Assembly: GCA_937901915.1 (NCBI GenBank)
Contig: CALGUD010000148.1
Coordinates: forward strand, 1 to 64,000
Reading direction: 5' to 3'
Source of the DNA: an uncultured Flavobacteriaceae bacterium
Lineage (GTDB): Bacteria > Bacteroidota > Bacteroidia > Flavobacteriales > Flavobacteriaceae
DNA length: 64,000 nt
Under the pieces are notes generated by a model. That model was given only the letters and a program-made list of their open reading frames with translations, did not search any database and was not told the origin of the DNA. This document shows, in pieces, positions 53,903 to 63,338 of this stretch. The translations under genes were made by a program, and so were the position numbers. How positions within the stretch are numbered: position 1 is the stretch's first letter; each line of letters starts with the position of its first letter.

Positions 53903-56305
53903 TTATTCCGTTCTTAAACTTTTAACGGGATTAGATGTTGCCGCTTTAATGGACTGAAAACTTATGGTTATTATTGTAATTATAATTGCTCCCGCACCAG
54001 CCAATATGAAAATCCACCAGGATATATCGGTTCTGTATGTAAATTTTTGAATCCAATTACTCATAAAATAGTAAGCTAAAGGTGTGGCTATAACAAGTGA
54101 AATAACAACCAATAAAAGAAAGTCTTTTGATAAAAGTTTCCATAGATTCATCACAGAAGCACCCAATACTTTTCTAACACCTATCTCTTTAGTCCGCTGT
54201 TCCGCTACAAATGATGCCAGCCCAAACAAACCAAGGCAACTAATAAAAATGGCCAACACTGTAAAAACACTTGCCAAACTGGCAACCCGTTCCTCTGATG
54301 CAAATTTTTGGGCGTATTGTTCATCTATAAATTGATATTCAAATGGTAGGTCCGGAAAATTCTTTTTAAAGACATTCTCTATCGTTTCAAGATTTTCACG
54401 AACACTTCTATTAGGATTCATTCTTAAATTATAATAACTGGAAGCTTTATATTTATCAAAAACATACATAGTTTGTTTTACCGGTTCATAAGGTGATTGC
54501 ATCACCATATCTTCTACAACACCTATGATTTTTAATGTAGGGTTTGGATAATCTTCATTCGATTCTCTTATTAACTTTCCAATGGGATTTTTTATTCCCA
54601 TGTATTCTATAGCTGTTCTATTTAGTATCACTGCACTTGAATCTGATAAAAATTCTCTTGAAAAATCCCTGCCCTCTACAAATTTTAATCCTAAAGTTTC
54701 AGCATATTCCGGGGAGACAAAAATAAAGGCAAAGTTATCCTGAAGACCTGCAGGTTTTCCTTCCCATGTAAAGCCACCATTATTAGAATGAACATCTGTT
54801 ACAGGACTACTGGATGAGGCCATTTCGACTACAGCTCCTGAATTTATAAACTCATTCCGCATAAAATCCCTTTTTCCATAAAAATCGGGACTGGCTGTTG
54901 GAATTTGAATGAGTCCTTCCTTATTGTAGCCAACTGGTCTGTTTTTAGTGTATTGAATTTGTTTCATTACCAGAACAGTCCCGATTATTAAAGCTATGGA
55001 AACCGTAAACTGGGTAACTACTAAAACTTTTCTTGGCAGAGCGGCCAACTTACCCGCCTTGAATGTTCCTTTAAGTACCGTTGTTGGACTAAACGATGAT
55101 AAATATAATGCCGGATAACTGCCAGCTAGTAATGACGTGAATAAGATAAAACCCAGGGAAACCATCCAAAATAAAGCATTATTCCATGGAAATACGATGT
55201 CTTTACTTGCCAGTGTATTGAACCCGTTAAGGGAAATTAGTATTATAATTATAGCCAGGAAATATGCAACACTCACCATAAAAAGAGATTCGCCTAAAAA
55301 CTGTCTTACTAATTGTAGCCTGCTTGAACCTACAGATTTTCTGACACCTACTTCTTTAGCTCTTTTTTCAGATCTTGCTGTAGATAAGTTCATGAAATTA
55401 ATACATGCCAATAAAAGAACAAACGCACCAATAATACCAAATAACCATACATATTCAATACGGCCACCGGTTTGCACACCATTTTCAAAATTGGAACGTA
55501 GATACCAATCGTTCATTGGTAAAAGCAAAATTTTAGGATGATACTGTTTTTGATCTTCAGGAACTGCATTCATTTTTGTCAGCCTGATAGCTTTATCAAC
55601 CTGGTCCATTGTTGCATTATCAGCTATTTGAACAAACATTTGAAAGGAATCATTTCCCCATTGGTTGGCAGCACCTTTAATCCATTCTGCCGAATTTACA
55701 TAGAGTTTCCAGGGAGCAAGAAAGTTTAAATCGTGAAATGAATTGTTTTTTGGAATATCCTGATAAATAGCTGTTACCAGCATATCATACTGGCTGTTTA
55801 GCTTAATTGTTTTCCCAACTGGGTCTGCATCACCAAACAGGGCCTTGGCAGTAGAGGCTGACATCATAATAGAATTTGGTTCCTTTAGACCTGCTTTAAC
55901 TCCTTTTAAAATTTTCAAATCAAGCATATCTACTACGCCTTCCTGCATAAAATTACCAGTCCTGGATATTTTTACATCTCCAATTTCAAGGTAATTGGAA
56001 TTATTCCATGAAGACATTACAATATGCTTAAAATTATCATTGTAATTACTCCTGAGCTGCATTTCTAATGGCCTTGGAAGCGAATTATATGTATAATTTT
56101 CTCCATTATAGATCAATGACTGATATACCTGGGCAATCTGGTTTCGGTTAGAGAAATGACTGTTATAGCTAATTTCATCATGTATCCAAAACCCTACCAT
56201 AACGGTTACTGCCATACCCGTGGCCAAACCAAATATGTTAATGAAAGAATATGCTTTATTCTTCCATAAGTTCCGCCATGCTATTTTAAAATAATTCCTG
56301 ATCAT
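53903..56305 (-). CDS. ABC transporter permease, MacB/FtsX type (third of four)
   Basis: An 800-residue paralogue of the other three island permeases, with the same architecture: N-terminal helix, large periplasmic domain, FtsX bundle, second periplasmic domain, second FtsX bundle. Landmarks: MIRNYFKIAWRNLWKNKAYS, LSTARSEKRAKEVGVRKSVG in the first half, FVAEQRTKEIGVRKVLGASV in the second, and the end NPVKSLRTE. It lies 10 bases after the esterase gene in transcription order and 10 bases before the fourth permease gene, so all are in one transcript. No ATPase gene of its own adjoins it. Confidence 0.9.
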   Translation of the reverse strand: MIRNYFKIAWRNLWKNKAYSFINIFGLATGMAVTVMVGFWIHDEISYNSHFSNRNQIAQVYQSLIYNGENYTYNSLPRPLEMQLRSNYNDNFKHIVMSSWNNSNYLEIGDVKISRTGNFMQEGVVDMLDLKILKGVKAGLKEPNSIMMSASTAKALFGDADPVGKTIKLNSQYDMLVTAIYQDIPKNNSFHDLNFLAPWKLYVNSAEWIKGAANQWGNDSFQMFVQIADNATMDQVDKAIRLTKMNAVPEDQKQYHPKILLLPMNDWYLRSNFENGVQTGGRIEYVWLFGIIGAFVLLLACINFMNLSTARSEKRAKEVGVRKSVGSSRLQLVRQFLGESLFMVSVAYFLAIIIILISLNGFNTLASKDIVFPWNNALFWMVSLGFILFTSLLAGSYPALYLSSFSPTTVLKGTFKAGKLAALPRKVLVVTQFTVSIALIIGTVLVMKQIQYTKNRPVGYNKEGLIQIPTASPDFYGKRDFMRNEFINSGAVVEMASSSSPVTDVHSNNGGFTWEGKPAGLQDNFAFIFVSPEYAETLGLKFVEGRDFSREFLSDSSAVILNRTAIEYMGIKNPIGKLIRESNEDYPNPTLKIIGVVEDMVMQSPYEPVKQTMYVFDKYKASSYYNLRMNPNRSVRENLETIENVFKKNFPDLPFEYQFIDEQYAQKFASEERVASLASVFTVLAIFISCLGLFGLASFVAEQRTKEIGVRKVLGASVMNLWKLLSKDFLLLVVISLVIATPLAYYFMSNWIQKFTYRTDISWWIFILAGAGAIIITIITISFQSIKAATSNPVKSLRTE

Positions 56306-56315
56306 GGCTATACAT

Positions 56316-57881
56316 TTATTCGTTGTAGTATTGTATTTCTAAAGGAAGAGGCATAGGGTCTGTAGTCCCTGGTTTGAGATATATAATGTTATATTGTTTA
56401 TCTCCGTCTTTTTGAAAATATTCCAGCCTGATAGGATAAAACCCGGTTTTAAGCGGAACCATATACGACTTCAGTGAAGAACTGTCATGTGACCCGTCGT
56501 TGTCAATGAGTAAAGTGTTGTTCAGGTACAATTTTGAACCATCGTCTGATGTAATTCCAAAAGCGTAATACCCCTCTTCTTTAATTTCAATAGAACCTTC
56601 AAAACGACAGGCAAAATGATCTTTTCGGGGAAGTTTATCCAGGTCAAAATCTTTGTTTGCTATGCCTGTTTTAACCGGTTTCAGTTTAGAAAAATCAGGA
56701 ATTTTATCCCATTCCCCTTCGTAATAAGAATAATTTAAACCACCGGCAACGGCTCTTTTGGGTTTTGAAAGCGGTTTTAAAGCTTTCCCTTCAATAAAAT
56801 GACCGGTAGTAGTTGAGTTATTTGAACTACGGAATGAAACAGGTTTTACTTTTAGCTCGGCTGGACCGTTTAATTCCATTATTTCATTCATGAGAGGTGA
56901 ATCAAGTACCGGTTCCGAACCATCCAGGGTATAATGTATAAATATGTTATCTGATCCCCGAAATATATTGTAAGGCTTTCCTTTTTCCACAATACCGCCC
57001 ATAGGATGAAAAGTAATGGTCTCATCGGTATAACCTCTGTATGATTGCTTTAAACCGTCATAAATACTTTTCAGTTTTACGGAGACATGATGTTCATTAG
57101 GATAAATAATTGATTCCCAAAGTAATCCTTTCGGAGCTTTAGTATTGAGTATAGAATCCATTGTGTCTATACCCATGCCTTTATATGCTTTACCTTCACG
57201 GCCGGAAATATACAGCGTTGCATGTATATTGGACATTCCAGGTAATTTTTCTGCAGCTAGCTTAGCCATATATTTGTTGTCCCACCATAAAGAAGGATCA
57301 GCAGCTATATAGGATTTAAAAAGCTGAGGTTCTGTCAGTAAGGCATACATGGCGAATGTACCACCATGAGAGTGTCCAAACAAAGTATTTTCACCAGTTA
57401 CGGCATAGGTTTTATTTATATATGGAATCAATTCATCTTTAAGAAAGGCAAGAAAATTGTCTGCTTTACCCGAGAGGGGCTGTATATCATCATGTGTGGG
57501 GGTGAGGTCTCTGTCGCGATGATTAACTCCATCCACATAAGTATTTTCTATCCCGACAATAATATTTTTTGGTATAAATCTCCAGTCGGTGGTGTACTCC
57601 TGCATTTGAGAAATCATTTCTGTATTCCACTCCCCATCGGAGGTATAAATTACATCGTATTTGTCTGTGGAATTCGCATTATAGCCTTCCGGAAAAACAA
57701 TTTGTAATTTTCGTTGTTCATTCAATATTTTTGAAAATATTGAGTCGGACACCTTTACGGATTTTTCTTGCCCGACAACATTTTGAGGTAGGTAAAAGAA
57801 CAGAATTACTGCGCTGTAAAACAGCCATTTAATTTTACCTCTGCTAACTGATTCATTTTTTGATGTGATGATTGTTTTCAT
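56316..57881 (-). CDS. Secreted esterase (Fes/IroE, esterase D-like) with C-terminal PA14-like domain
   Basis: A 521-residue exported alpha/beta-hydrolase. A hydrophobic signal segment at about 19-38 ends in VVGQ. The PF00756-like esterase domain (about 55-275) has the nucleophile in LFGHSHGGT (Ser171), acidic candidates in AADPSLWWD (195-201) and the histidine region YPNEHHVSV (264-265). A chitobiase-type beta segment (IHYTLDGSEPVL) follows. A PA14-like domain (about 415-515, ITSDDGSKLYLNNTLLIDNDG) probably binds carbohydrate. It is embedded among ABC permease genes with short gaps (10 and 27 bases). Possible substrates include siderophore, acyl-sugar or peptide esters; none can be proven here. 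Confidence 0.82.
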   Translation of the reverse strand: MKTIITSKNESVSRGKIKWLFYSAVILFFYLPQNVVGQEKSVKVSDSIFSKILNEQRKLQIVFPEGYNANSTDKYDVIYTSDGEWNTEMISQMQEYTTDWRFIPKNIIVGIENTYVDGVNHRDRDLTPTHDDIQPLSGKADNFLAFLKDELIPYINKTYAVTGENTLFGHSHGGTFAMYALLTEPQLFKSYIAADPSLWWDNKYMAKLAAEKLPGMSNIHATLYISGREGKAYKGMGIDTMDSILNTKAPKGLLWESIIYPNEHHVSVKLKSIYDGLKQSYRGYTDETITFHPMGGIVEKGKPYNIFRGSDNIFIHYTLDGSEPVLDSPLMNEIMELNGPAELKVKPVSFRSSNNSTTTGHFIEGKALKPLSKPKRAVAGGLNYSYYEGEWDKIPDFSKLKPVKTGIANKDFDLDKLPRKDHFACRFEGSIEIKEEGYYAFGITSDDGSKLYLNNTLLIDNDGSHDSSSLKSYMVPLKTGFYPIRLEYFQKDGDKQYNIIYLKPGTTDPMPLPLEIQYYNE

Positions 57882-57908
57882 AATTTTAAAACATTTACTT
57901 ATTAGGTT

Positions 57909-60284
57909 TTACTCCGTCCTCAAACTTTTAACAGGATTTGTTCTGGCTGCTTTTATTGCTTGGTGACAAATGGTTAAGAATGTGATACACATTACAATTC
58001 CTATTGCCAGCACAAATATCCACCAGCTTATATTTGTTTTGTATTCATAGTTTTGTAGCCATTTACTCATAAAGTACCATGCCAGTGGAGAAGCTATGAG
58101 TCCCGCAATTAGTATGAGCTTCATAAAATCCTGTATTACCAGGCCGAGTATGTGAAGAACGTTGCCGCCAAGTACTTTACGAATTCCTATTTCTTTTGTT
58201 TTTTGACTTACAAAAAACAAAATCAAACCATAAATTCCCAGGCATCCGATAAAAATAGCCAGTGAAGAGAATAACCTGGTAAGTGAAAGAAATTGTTGCT
58301 CAGACTCATAGAGTTCGGAAACACGCTCCTCCAGGAAATCATATTCAAAAATAAAATCAGGAAAGTTTCCGGACCATTGTTTTTCAATATGATCCAGGCT
58401 TGCTTTGATATTATTTGTGTTTAGTTTTATAGCCAACTCCCTGTAGTTGTTTGTTACCGGGGCAATGTAAACCGGGTTTACAGTTTCATGAAAATCCCGG
58501 TCATGAAAATCTTCTATAACACCTACAATGGTTCCATTTACCATACCTCCGGCAACTTTTATAGATTTTCCCAGGAGTTTATCGGGAGATTCAATTCCCA
58601 GTTTTTTAGCAAGCATTGTGTTAACCACTATTTCATAAACAGAATCTTTTGTATAAAAATTTCTGCCTGCCACCAGTTTTAAATCAAAGGTGTTCAGGTA
58701 GTCTTCATCTGCAATTTTAGTCTGAATTGAAAAAGTCTCATCTTCCGGCCTGTTATTATATTGAATACTGGTACCCCATTGACTATCACCGGCCCCGGGT
58801 GAAGCATAGCATGCGGTAATCCCTTCAATTCCGGGGAATTGCATGATCCTGTTTTTTAAACTTTTCAATTGTACTTTATCCAGGGAGGATGGTAATGTAA
58901 CCATTACTACTCCTGATTTTTCATATCCCAAATCAGAATTTATAGCATATTTTATTTGCTTGTTAATTATTATGGCCCCTATTATAAGTACAATGGATAT
59001 GACAAATTGAGTAACCACTAAAACCTTACGCGTAAGTAAGCCACCAGTATCTTTTTGTGTGAGCTTTCCTTTCAGAGCAAGGATAGGAGCTATCCTGGAC
59101 ATGAGCATTCCGGGATAACTTCCAGCCAAAAGAGAAATCCCCAATAATAACACAATGGTAAAGGCAAAAAATTTGAAACTCAGGAGTTCAGTTAAAGAAA
59201 GTTCCAGGTTAAAAACAGTATTAAAGTGTGGTAGTGCCAGCACGCTTATTCCCACGCCAACCAACAACGCCAAAAGAGTTATGATAAAAGTTTCGGTCAT
59301 AAACTGCCAGAACAGGTGCGTTCTGAAGCTTCCTAAAACCTTCCGGACCCCAATTTCCTTTGAACGGTTTACAGATTGTGCAGTGGAAATATTTATAAAA
59401 TTTATGCCTGCAATAACAAGCAGGAAGAAACCAATCAGGGAAAAGATCCACAGAATTTTTAAACTGATGCCACCGTAATCAGCATTAAAATGAACATCAG
59501 AAAGGGGTTGGAGTTTATAATGGTGTACACTTTTTGAATCCGGCCGGTATTTTTTTGCATATCCGGAAATGTTGGCTTCAATTTGTTTTATATTTTGACC
59601 GGGCCTCAATAATGTAAAGCATTGCAAACTGGAGTTAATGCCCCTCCATTCGGTATTGCTATATAAAAAACGATCGTATTTATCCAGTGTTTTGTACGAA
59701 ATAAAAAAATCACCTTCTATTAAGGTTGTTTCAGGTAAGTCTTTAAGAACCCCGATTATAGTTATAAACTCCTGGTTTTCTAATTGAAACGTTTTATTAA
59801 TGGGATTTTCATCACCAAACAATTTCCTGGCAGTGCTCTCCGTAACCAGGGCCGTATTTGGTTCAGTAAGAAGAGTTTTATTATTGTTTATCTGCGGAAA
59901 ATTAAAAATATCAAAAAAATCCTGCTCTACAAAGGCTACATCTTCTTTTAGTTTTATGTTTTTGTCAAAGGAAATTAATTGATCATCCCAATTTACAATT
60001 CTGGCAATTTTTTCAACATAGTCGTAGTCAGTTTTAAAAGAATACGCAAAACCGGGAGGAACACTTATGTCGTAATCTATATTATCCCTATGCTCTTCAG
60101 TTACCACTCTGTATATTCTATCAGGATTGTTATGAAAATTATCAAATTGTAAATGGTGATTTACAAAAAGAAAAATGATCATACAGCAACCAAACCCTAA
60201 AGCCAGTCCAAGTATATTAATAAAGGCAAAACCTTTTCTTTTCATCAGGTTTCTCCATGCTATTTTAAAATAATTACGTAACAT
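57909..60284 (-). CDS. ABC transporter permease, MacB/FtsX type (second of four)
   Basis: A 791-residue paralogue in the permease series. It begins MLRNYFKIAWRNLMKRKGFA and ends NPVKSLRTE. Membrane bundles are at about 280-400 and 675-780 (SLAIFIGCLGIYGLILFFVS), separated by a second periplasmic domain (TTLIEGDFFIS and QWGTSIQYN mark the two soluble parts). The KEIGVRKVLG and KEIGIRKVLG signatures follow each coupling region. It lies between the GIN-domain gene (14-base gap) and the esterase gene. It is the most divergent of the four by eye. Confidence 0.9.
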   Translation of the reverse strand: MLRNYFKIAWRNLMKRKGFAFINILGLALGFGCCMIIFLFVNHHLQFDNFHNNPDRIYRVVTEEHRDNIDYDISVPPGFAYSFKTDYDYVEKIARIVNWDDQLISFDKNIKLKEDVAFVEQDFFDIFNFPQINNNKTLLTEPNTALVTESTARKLFGDENPINKTFQLENQEFITIIGVLKDLPETTLIEGDFFISYKTLDKYDRFLYSNTEWRGINSSLQCFTLLRPGQNIKQIEANISGYAKKYRPDSKSVHHYKLQPLSDVHFNADYGGISLKILWIFSLIGFFLLVIAGINFINISTAQSVNRSKEIGVRKVLGSFRTHLFWQFMTETFIITLLALLVGVGISVLALPHFNTVFNLELSLTELLSFKFFAFTIVLLLGISLLAGSYPGMLMSRIAPILALKGKLTQKDTGGLLTRKVLVVTQFVISIVLIIGAIIINKQIKYAINSDLGYEKSGVVMVTLPSSLDKVQLKSLKNRIMQFPGIEGITACYASPGAGDSQWGTSIQYNNRPEDETFSIQTKIADEDYLNTFDLKLVAGRNFYTKDSVYEIVVNTMLAKKLGIESPDKLLGKSIKVAGGMVNGTIVGVIEDFHDRDFHETVNPVYIAPVTNNYRELAIKLNTNNIKASLDHIEKQWSGNFPDFIFEYDFLEERVSELYESEQQFLSLTRLFSSLAIFIGCLGIYGLILFFVSQKTKEIGIRKVLGGNVLHILGLVIQDFMKLILIAGLIASPLAWYFMSKWLQNYEYKTNISWWIFVLAIGIVMCITFLTICHQAIKAARTNPVKSLRTE

Positions 60285-60298
60285 AATCTTTGGGGTTT

Positions 60299-60853
60299 TT
60301 AATGTTTAACTGTTAGGTTTCCGGAATTTATTGTGCCACGTTCATGGCCATCGAGTTTCAGGATCGTACAATTATTTGTTTCACCCGAAACTGTTAAATC
60401 GCCCCCGCTCATGTTAATTTTCAGGTTGTTTGTATTAACATCCAGGTCCGCAGCACCACGATCGTCTACCGTTACAGTAAGTGAATCTGATTGTATATTA
60501 TTGATGGTATGAAATTGCGCAGCATCTTCTACCACTATATTTTTAAGATGAAGGCTGCTTACATAAACTTCAACCACTTCATTATGAGCTTCACCTTTTG
60601 TATCTATTTCCAGTACTCCATCTTTAAAATCTACAATTACTTCAGGTGAAGGTTTACCTGTTACTATTTTCCGGATTTTTTCATGTTCCTGGTGTGTAAA
60701 ATATACCTCTGCCACTCCGGAAACTTTAATAGTTTCAATAACATCTGTTTTTGACTGTGCCAGCGCATAATTTGAAAGTGATAAAAGAAGGGTTAGGGTG
60801 CCGATGTACCTAATAAAAGTTACTTCTTTATATTTTGAGATCAATTTTTTCAT
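60299..60853 (-). CDS. Exported GIN-domain (DUF2807) adhesin-like protein
   Basis: A 184-residue exported protein. A signal segment (about 16-33, IGTLTLLLSLSNYALAQ) is followed by a DUF2807 'head GIN' beta-helix domain with regularly spaced hydrophobic and Asn/Asp residues (DVNTNNLKINMSGGDLTVSG). The domain is about half the length of the usual two-lobed form. The family is described as a putative auto-transporter adhesin head, function unproven. It sits between the first and second permease genes in an otherwise transporter-only operon, so it may be a periplasmic or surface partner of the transporter. Confidence 0.8.
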   Translation of the reverse strand: MKKLISKYKEVTFIRYIGTLTLLLSLSNYALAQSKTDVIETIKVSGVAEVYFTHQEHEKIRKIVTGKPSPEVIVDFKDGVLEIDTKGEAHNEVVEVYVSSLHLKNIVVEDAAQFHTINNIQSDSLTVTVDDRGAADLDVNTNNLKINMSGGDLTVSGETNNCTILKLDGHERGTINSGNLTVKH

Positions 60854-60901
60854 AATTCTAAATTTTAATCATTTCTATTTTTGCTTTCCCTTCGGGAGAA
60901 C

Positions 60902-63334
60902 TTACTCCGTTCTCAAGCTTTTTATCGGGTTGGCTATAGCCGCTTTAATACTTTGGTAACTAACTGTTATTATTGATATAGCTACGGCCAGTATAGTCGC
61001 CAGGGCAAATATCCCCCAACCAATTTCTATCCGGTATGTAAAGTCCTCCAGCCATTTATTCATAATATACCAGGCTAGTGGAAGTGAAATAATTATTGCT
61101 ATGCCGACCAGCTTAAGAAAGTCTATAGAAAGCTTATACGTTATTTGGCTAACACTTGCTCCCAGCACTTTTCTTACGCCTATTTCTTTGGAACGTTTCT
61201 CTGCATTGAAGGCAGCCAGGCCAAAGAGGCCTAAACAGGCAATTAAAATGGATAGGATTGTGAATATGGTGAAAATACGGCCTAAGCGTTGCTCTGCTTC
61301 ATACGTGTCATTGAATGAATCTTCCATGAAATAGTAATTAAAAGGCTGCCCCGGAGCCACCTTTTTCCATTTTTCTTCCATTTTTGCTATAGTATTGGAT
61401 AGATCTCCTGCATTAAGCTTTACGGCCATGGAACTGGAATAATCACCCAATGATAAACTCAAAGCACCAATATTTTCCCGAAGCGATTTAAAATGGAAAT
61501 TTTTAACAACACCAATTATGGTATAAAATTTGGCGTTATCTTCACCTATATCAGACGATAGGCGCATACCCAGAGCATCTTTGGGCTCTACACCTAAAAT
61601 GTCTGTGGCAGATTCATTAATGATCATACTAAGGGAGTCGGTGCTAAAGTGCCGGTCAAAATTACGCCCTGCTATAATTTCAAGGTCTAAAGTGGGCACA
61701 TAATCATAATCAACCTTCCACTCCTGCAACTGTACAGCATTCTCCTGCTCAGCAGCACCTTCTTTAAAGAATGAACTATCGCTACGTGAAGATGGAGTTG
61801 GTAAAAAACCACTTAAAGTTGCATTTTCAACTTGCCCCAGTTGCCGTATTTCTTCCTTAAAAGATTTGACCTGGTTTCCGGCAGCATATACATCTTCAAT
61901 AATTAAAACCTGGTCTTTTGTATAACCAAGGTCTTTACTCTGTATAAATTTCAACTGTTGAAAAACCACCAATGTACTCACAATTAAGAATACCGAAATT
62001 GAAAATTGAAATATTACCAGTGAGTTCCTGATATTTTCATCGCCTGTACTATTTTTACCAGTTCCCTTCAGAACTTTGGAAGGAATAAACCTGGACATGA
62101 AGAAGGCAGGGTAAATCCCGGAAAAGAGCCCCAATACCATAGCTGATATGAATAAAATCATCCAGAAAAAGGGATTTGTATAGGGTATGGATATCGCCTT
62201 GCCCGCAAGATCATTAAAATAGGGCATAGCTATGGCTGCAATTACTAAAGCCATTAAAAGAGAAATAAAAGAAATTAACCCCGATTCAGTTAAAAATTGC
62301 TTTATAAGACTCATTTTATTTGAACCCAGTGTTTTACGAATACCAACTTCTTTAGCTCTTTTGAGTGAATGGGCAGTTGACAAATTCATAAAATTAACGC
62401 TAGCCAGTACAATCAGGAATATAGCAATGAAAGAAAGAATATATACATTCTGAATACTGCCATTTTCGCTGAACTCAGGATACCTGTTTGAATGTAAGCG
62501 GATATCCGTTAAGGCTATGGTACTAAAATTAAGGTAATTTCCCGAGGCTATAAGTTCTTCTTCAGTAACACCGGGATAATATTGCTGAACATATGGAATT
62601 ATATATTTACCAAGAATAGTTTCCAGGTAAACCTGAAAATTTTCAATTTTTGCATCCGGTAATAATTTAATAAATGTTGCAAAATTATTACTTGTCCAAT
62701 TACCGGTATGCGCCTGATCATAACCGGCCATTGCCATAAATACCGTGTGATCCCTTAAAAAAGAATTCTTTGGAAGATCATCTATTACGGCCGTAACGAC
62801 ATAGGTTTCGGTATTGTTTACTAAAACACTTTGGCCAACGGCTTCATTTAATTTAAAATGTTTTTCGGCAGCTGTTTTGGTTAAAACAATTGTGTTTGGT
62901 TCTTTCAAGGCCGTTTTGGGATTACCTACTAATAAATCTATCCCGAACAGGTCAAAAAAGGTGTCATCTACATAAGCAGTTTTTGTTTCTTTTGCATTTA
63001 ATACAGCGCTTGTTTTTCTTATTAGCAAACTATGCCTGTTTCTAAATCGTGTAGTGAGCTCTATCTGAGGATACTCTTTTTCTATAGTAGGGCCCATTGG
63101 AGCTGATACTTCAGGAAGTATACTTACTTCGCCGCCAAATTTTATATCGACATTTATACGGTGTATACGGTCTGCATCTGCAAACATCTTATCGAAGCTA
63201 AGTTCATCGTATATGTATAATGAAATTAGTAGTCCACCTGCCATACCTACAGCCAGGCCAAAAACATTTAAGGAAGTAAGAAAAGGCTGTTTTTTAAGAT
63301 TCCTCCACGCTATTTTGAAATAGTTCTTTATCAT
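60902..63334 (-). CDS. ABC transporter permease, MacB/FtsX type (first of four)
   Basis: An 810-residue permease of the same two-repeat build as the other three. It begins MIKNYFKIAWRNLKKQPFLT and ends NPIKSLRTE. LSTAHSLKRAKEVGIRKTLG and FNAEKRSKEIGVRKVLGASV mark the two FtsX units. Membrane bundles are at about 295-410 and 690-795. It lies only 4 bases after the consensus ATPase gene, so it is the natural partner of that ATPase. A 48-base spacer with a small TTCG-loop hairpin separates it from the GIN-domain gene. Confidence 0.92.
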   Translation of the reverse strand: MIKNYFKIAWRNLKKQPFLTSLNVFGLAVGMAGGLLISLYIYDELSFDKMFADADRIHRINVDIKFGGEVSILPEVSAPMGPTIEKEYPQIELTTRFRNRHSLLIRKTSAVLNAKETKTAYVDDTFFDLFGIDLLVGNPKTALKEPNTIVLTKTAAEKHFKLNEAVGQSVLVNNTETYVVTAVIDDLPKNSFLRDHTVFMAMAGYDQAHTGNWTSNNFATFIKLLPDAKIENFQVYLETILGKYIIPYVQQYYPGVTEEELIASGNYLNFSTIALTDIRLHSNRYPEFSENGSIQNVYILSFIAIFLIVLASVNFMNLSTAHSLKRAKEVGIRKTLGSNKMSLIKQFLTESGLISFISLLMALVIAAIAMPYFNDLAGKAISIPYTNPFFWMILFISAMVLGLFSGIYPAFFMSRFIPSKVLKGTGKNSTGDENIRNSLVIFQFSISVFLIVSTLVVFQQLKFIQSKDLGYTKDQVLIIEDVYAAGNQVKSFKEEIRQLGQVENATLSGFLPTPSSRSDSSFFKEGAAEQENAVQLQEWKVDYDYVPTLDLEIIAGRNFDRHFSTDSLSMIINESATDILGVEPKDALGMRLSSDIGEDNAKFYTIIGVVKNFHFKSLRENIGALSLSLGDYSSSMAVKLNAGDLSNTIAKMEEKWKKVAPGQPFNYYFMEDSFNDTYEAEQRLGRIFTIFTILSILIACLGLFGLAAFNAEKRSKEIGVRKVLGASVSQITYKLSIDFLKLVGIAIIISLPLAWYIMNKWLEDFTYRIEIGWGIFALATILAVAISIITVSYQSIKAAIANPIKSLRTE

Positions 63335-63338
63335 GACT

